NCBI GenBank assembly: GCA_043801855.1
Contig: JAZDLQ010000068.1
Location: 1-5,628, forward strand
Reading direction: 5' to 3'
DNA length: 5,628 bases
Source: CAYTWW01 sp043801855
GTDB taxonomy: Archaea > Nanobdellota > Nanobdellia > Woesearchaeales > GW2011-AR15
The translations under genes were made by a program, and so were the position numbers. The notes under the pieces are model-generated. The model was given only the letters and a program-made list of their open reading frames with translations. It did no database searches and was not told the DNA's origin. This document shows, one piece after another, positions 5,151 through 5,628 of the stretch. How positions within the stretch are numbered: position 1 is the stretch's first letter; every line of letters begins with the position of its first letter.

Positions 5151-5570
5151 ATGAGAATATCAACAGTTTCACTAATGTTAATGCTGGTGTTTCTGAGTGC
5201 ATGCACTGATGACCTGACTTTGAGCTCACTCTTAGGTGCAAAAACAGAATCTGCTACAGCCTATGTGCCACTAACAGTCACGAGAGGAAAAGCAGACTGG
5301 CCGCCAATAACTAATGAGATAAGTACAACTGACGTTTATATTTCAAATGATAAGTTTCAACCGTCAACAGTTTATGTATCAAGAGGAGCAACTGTTCGCT
5401 GGGTTGAGATGGATGAAAAAGGGCATAGGATTGATTCAAAAGGAATGTTATTTGATTCTCCTTATCTAAAACAAGGGGACTCATGGACATATACTTTCTA
5501 CGAAAAAGGAATATTCACATATAACAGCAGGTATCATCCGCTTATGCGTGGAAAAGTAGTTGTTGAATAA
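5151..5570 (+). CDS. Secreted cupredoxin-like lipoprotein lacking the type-1 copper cysteine
   Basis: Exported protein of 139 aa. Residues 1-17 are a hydrophobic signal peptide ending in a lipobox L-S-A-C18, so it is probably lipid-anchored on the outside of the cell membrane. Residues 19-57 are a linker. Residues about 58-139 form a plastocyanin/azurin-type beta sandwich: Y-I-S-N-D-K-F-Q-P-S-T-V-Y-V-S-R-G-A-T-V-R-W, then G-H92-R-I, and the C-terminal loop Y-N-S126-R-Y-H129-P-L-M132-R-G-K-V-V-V. In blue copper relatives this loop reads Y-x-C-x2-H-x2-M. Here the cysteine is replaced by serine (codon AGC), while H92, H129 and M132 are kept. A classical blue, electron-transferring copper site is therefore not expected; a colourless copper-binding or purely structural role is possible. 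It has its own leaderless promoter after a terminator, so it is not clearly part of the upstream operon. Confidence 0.85.
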   Translation: MRISTVSLMLMLVFLSACTDDLTLSSLLGAKTESATAYVPLTVTRGKADWPPITNEISTTDVYISNDKFQPSTVYVSRGATVRWVEMDEKGHRIDSKGMLFDSPYLKQGDSWTYTFYEKGIFTYNSRYHPLMRGKVVVE

Positions 5571-5571
5571 A

Positions 5572-5606
5572 AAATTTCTAAGGGAATTAAATTTCTAAGG
5601 GAATTA
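5572..5606 (+). repeat. Two-copy 17-bp tandem repeat
   Basis: AAATTTCTAAGGGAATTA occurs at 5572-5589 and again at 5589-5606 with a period of 17 bp and no mismatch, starting just after the cupredoxin stop codon. T-rich sequence follows to the window end. It may be a simple duplication, part of a longer array beyond the window, or a binding site for the next promoter. Confidence 0.8.
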
Positions 5607-5628
5607 GATATTTTAAGTTATTTTTAAT

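Overview
The window looks like a piece of an AT-rich archaeal genome, most likely a small-genome lineage of the DPANN type; that placement is inference. The archaeal reading rests on promoters. TTTAAATA-like TATA boxes lie about 26.5 bp upstream of the start codon of three genes, which implies leaderless transcripts. Other genes carry Shine-Dalgarno sites (GAGGT, GGGGTGAT) that fit an archaeal 16S tail. No tRNA, rRNA, CRISPR array or insertion sequence is visible.

Layout: 1-208 is an AT-rich spacer ending in a TATA box. 209-1387 (+) encodes a stand-alone PD-(D/E)XK nuclease with a four-cysteine Fe-S signature and an extra C-terminal region. It converges, with one base between the genes, on an MFS transporter (1389-2576, -). 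Upstream of the transporter on the same strand is an Lrp/AsnC-type regulator with a cysteine-rich C-terminal tail (2615-3175, -). A 445-bp intergenic region (3176-3620) separates the regulator from a divergent set: Mn/Fe superoxide dismutase (3621-4232), an overlapping plant-type [2Fe-2S] ferredoxin (4213-4485) and a ferritin-like/rubrerythrin diiron protein (4536-5036). After an oligo-T terminator comes a secreted, probably lipid-anchored cupredoxin-like protein (5151-5570), whose expected type-1 copper cysteine is a serine. A 17-bp tandem duplication closes the window.

How the genes may work together (inference): the dismutase turns superoxide into peroxide. The rubrerythrin-like protein, which lacks its own rubredoxin domain, could reduce the peroxide to water with electrons from the ferredoxin. 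The divergent regulator, with a C-x3-C-x2-C tail suited to metal or redox sensing, could control this set, itself and perhaps the transporter. The intergenic region holds a near-perfect palindrome next to the regulator's TATA box, a 9-mer repeated near both divergent promoters, and a GC-rich structured element followed by a T-rich tract upstream of the dismutase. These are the most interesting unexplained signals here.
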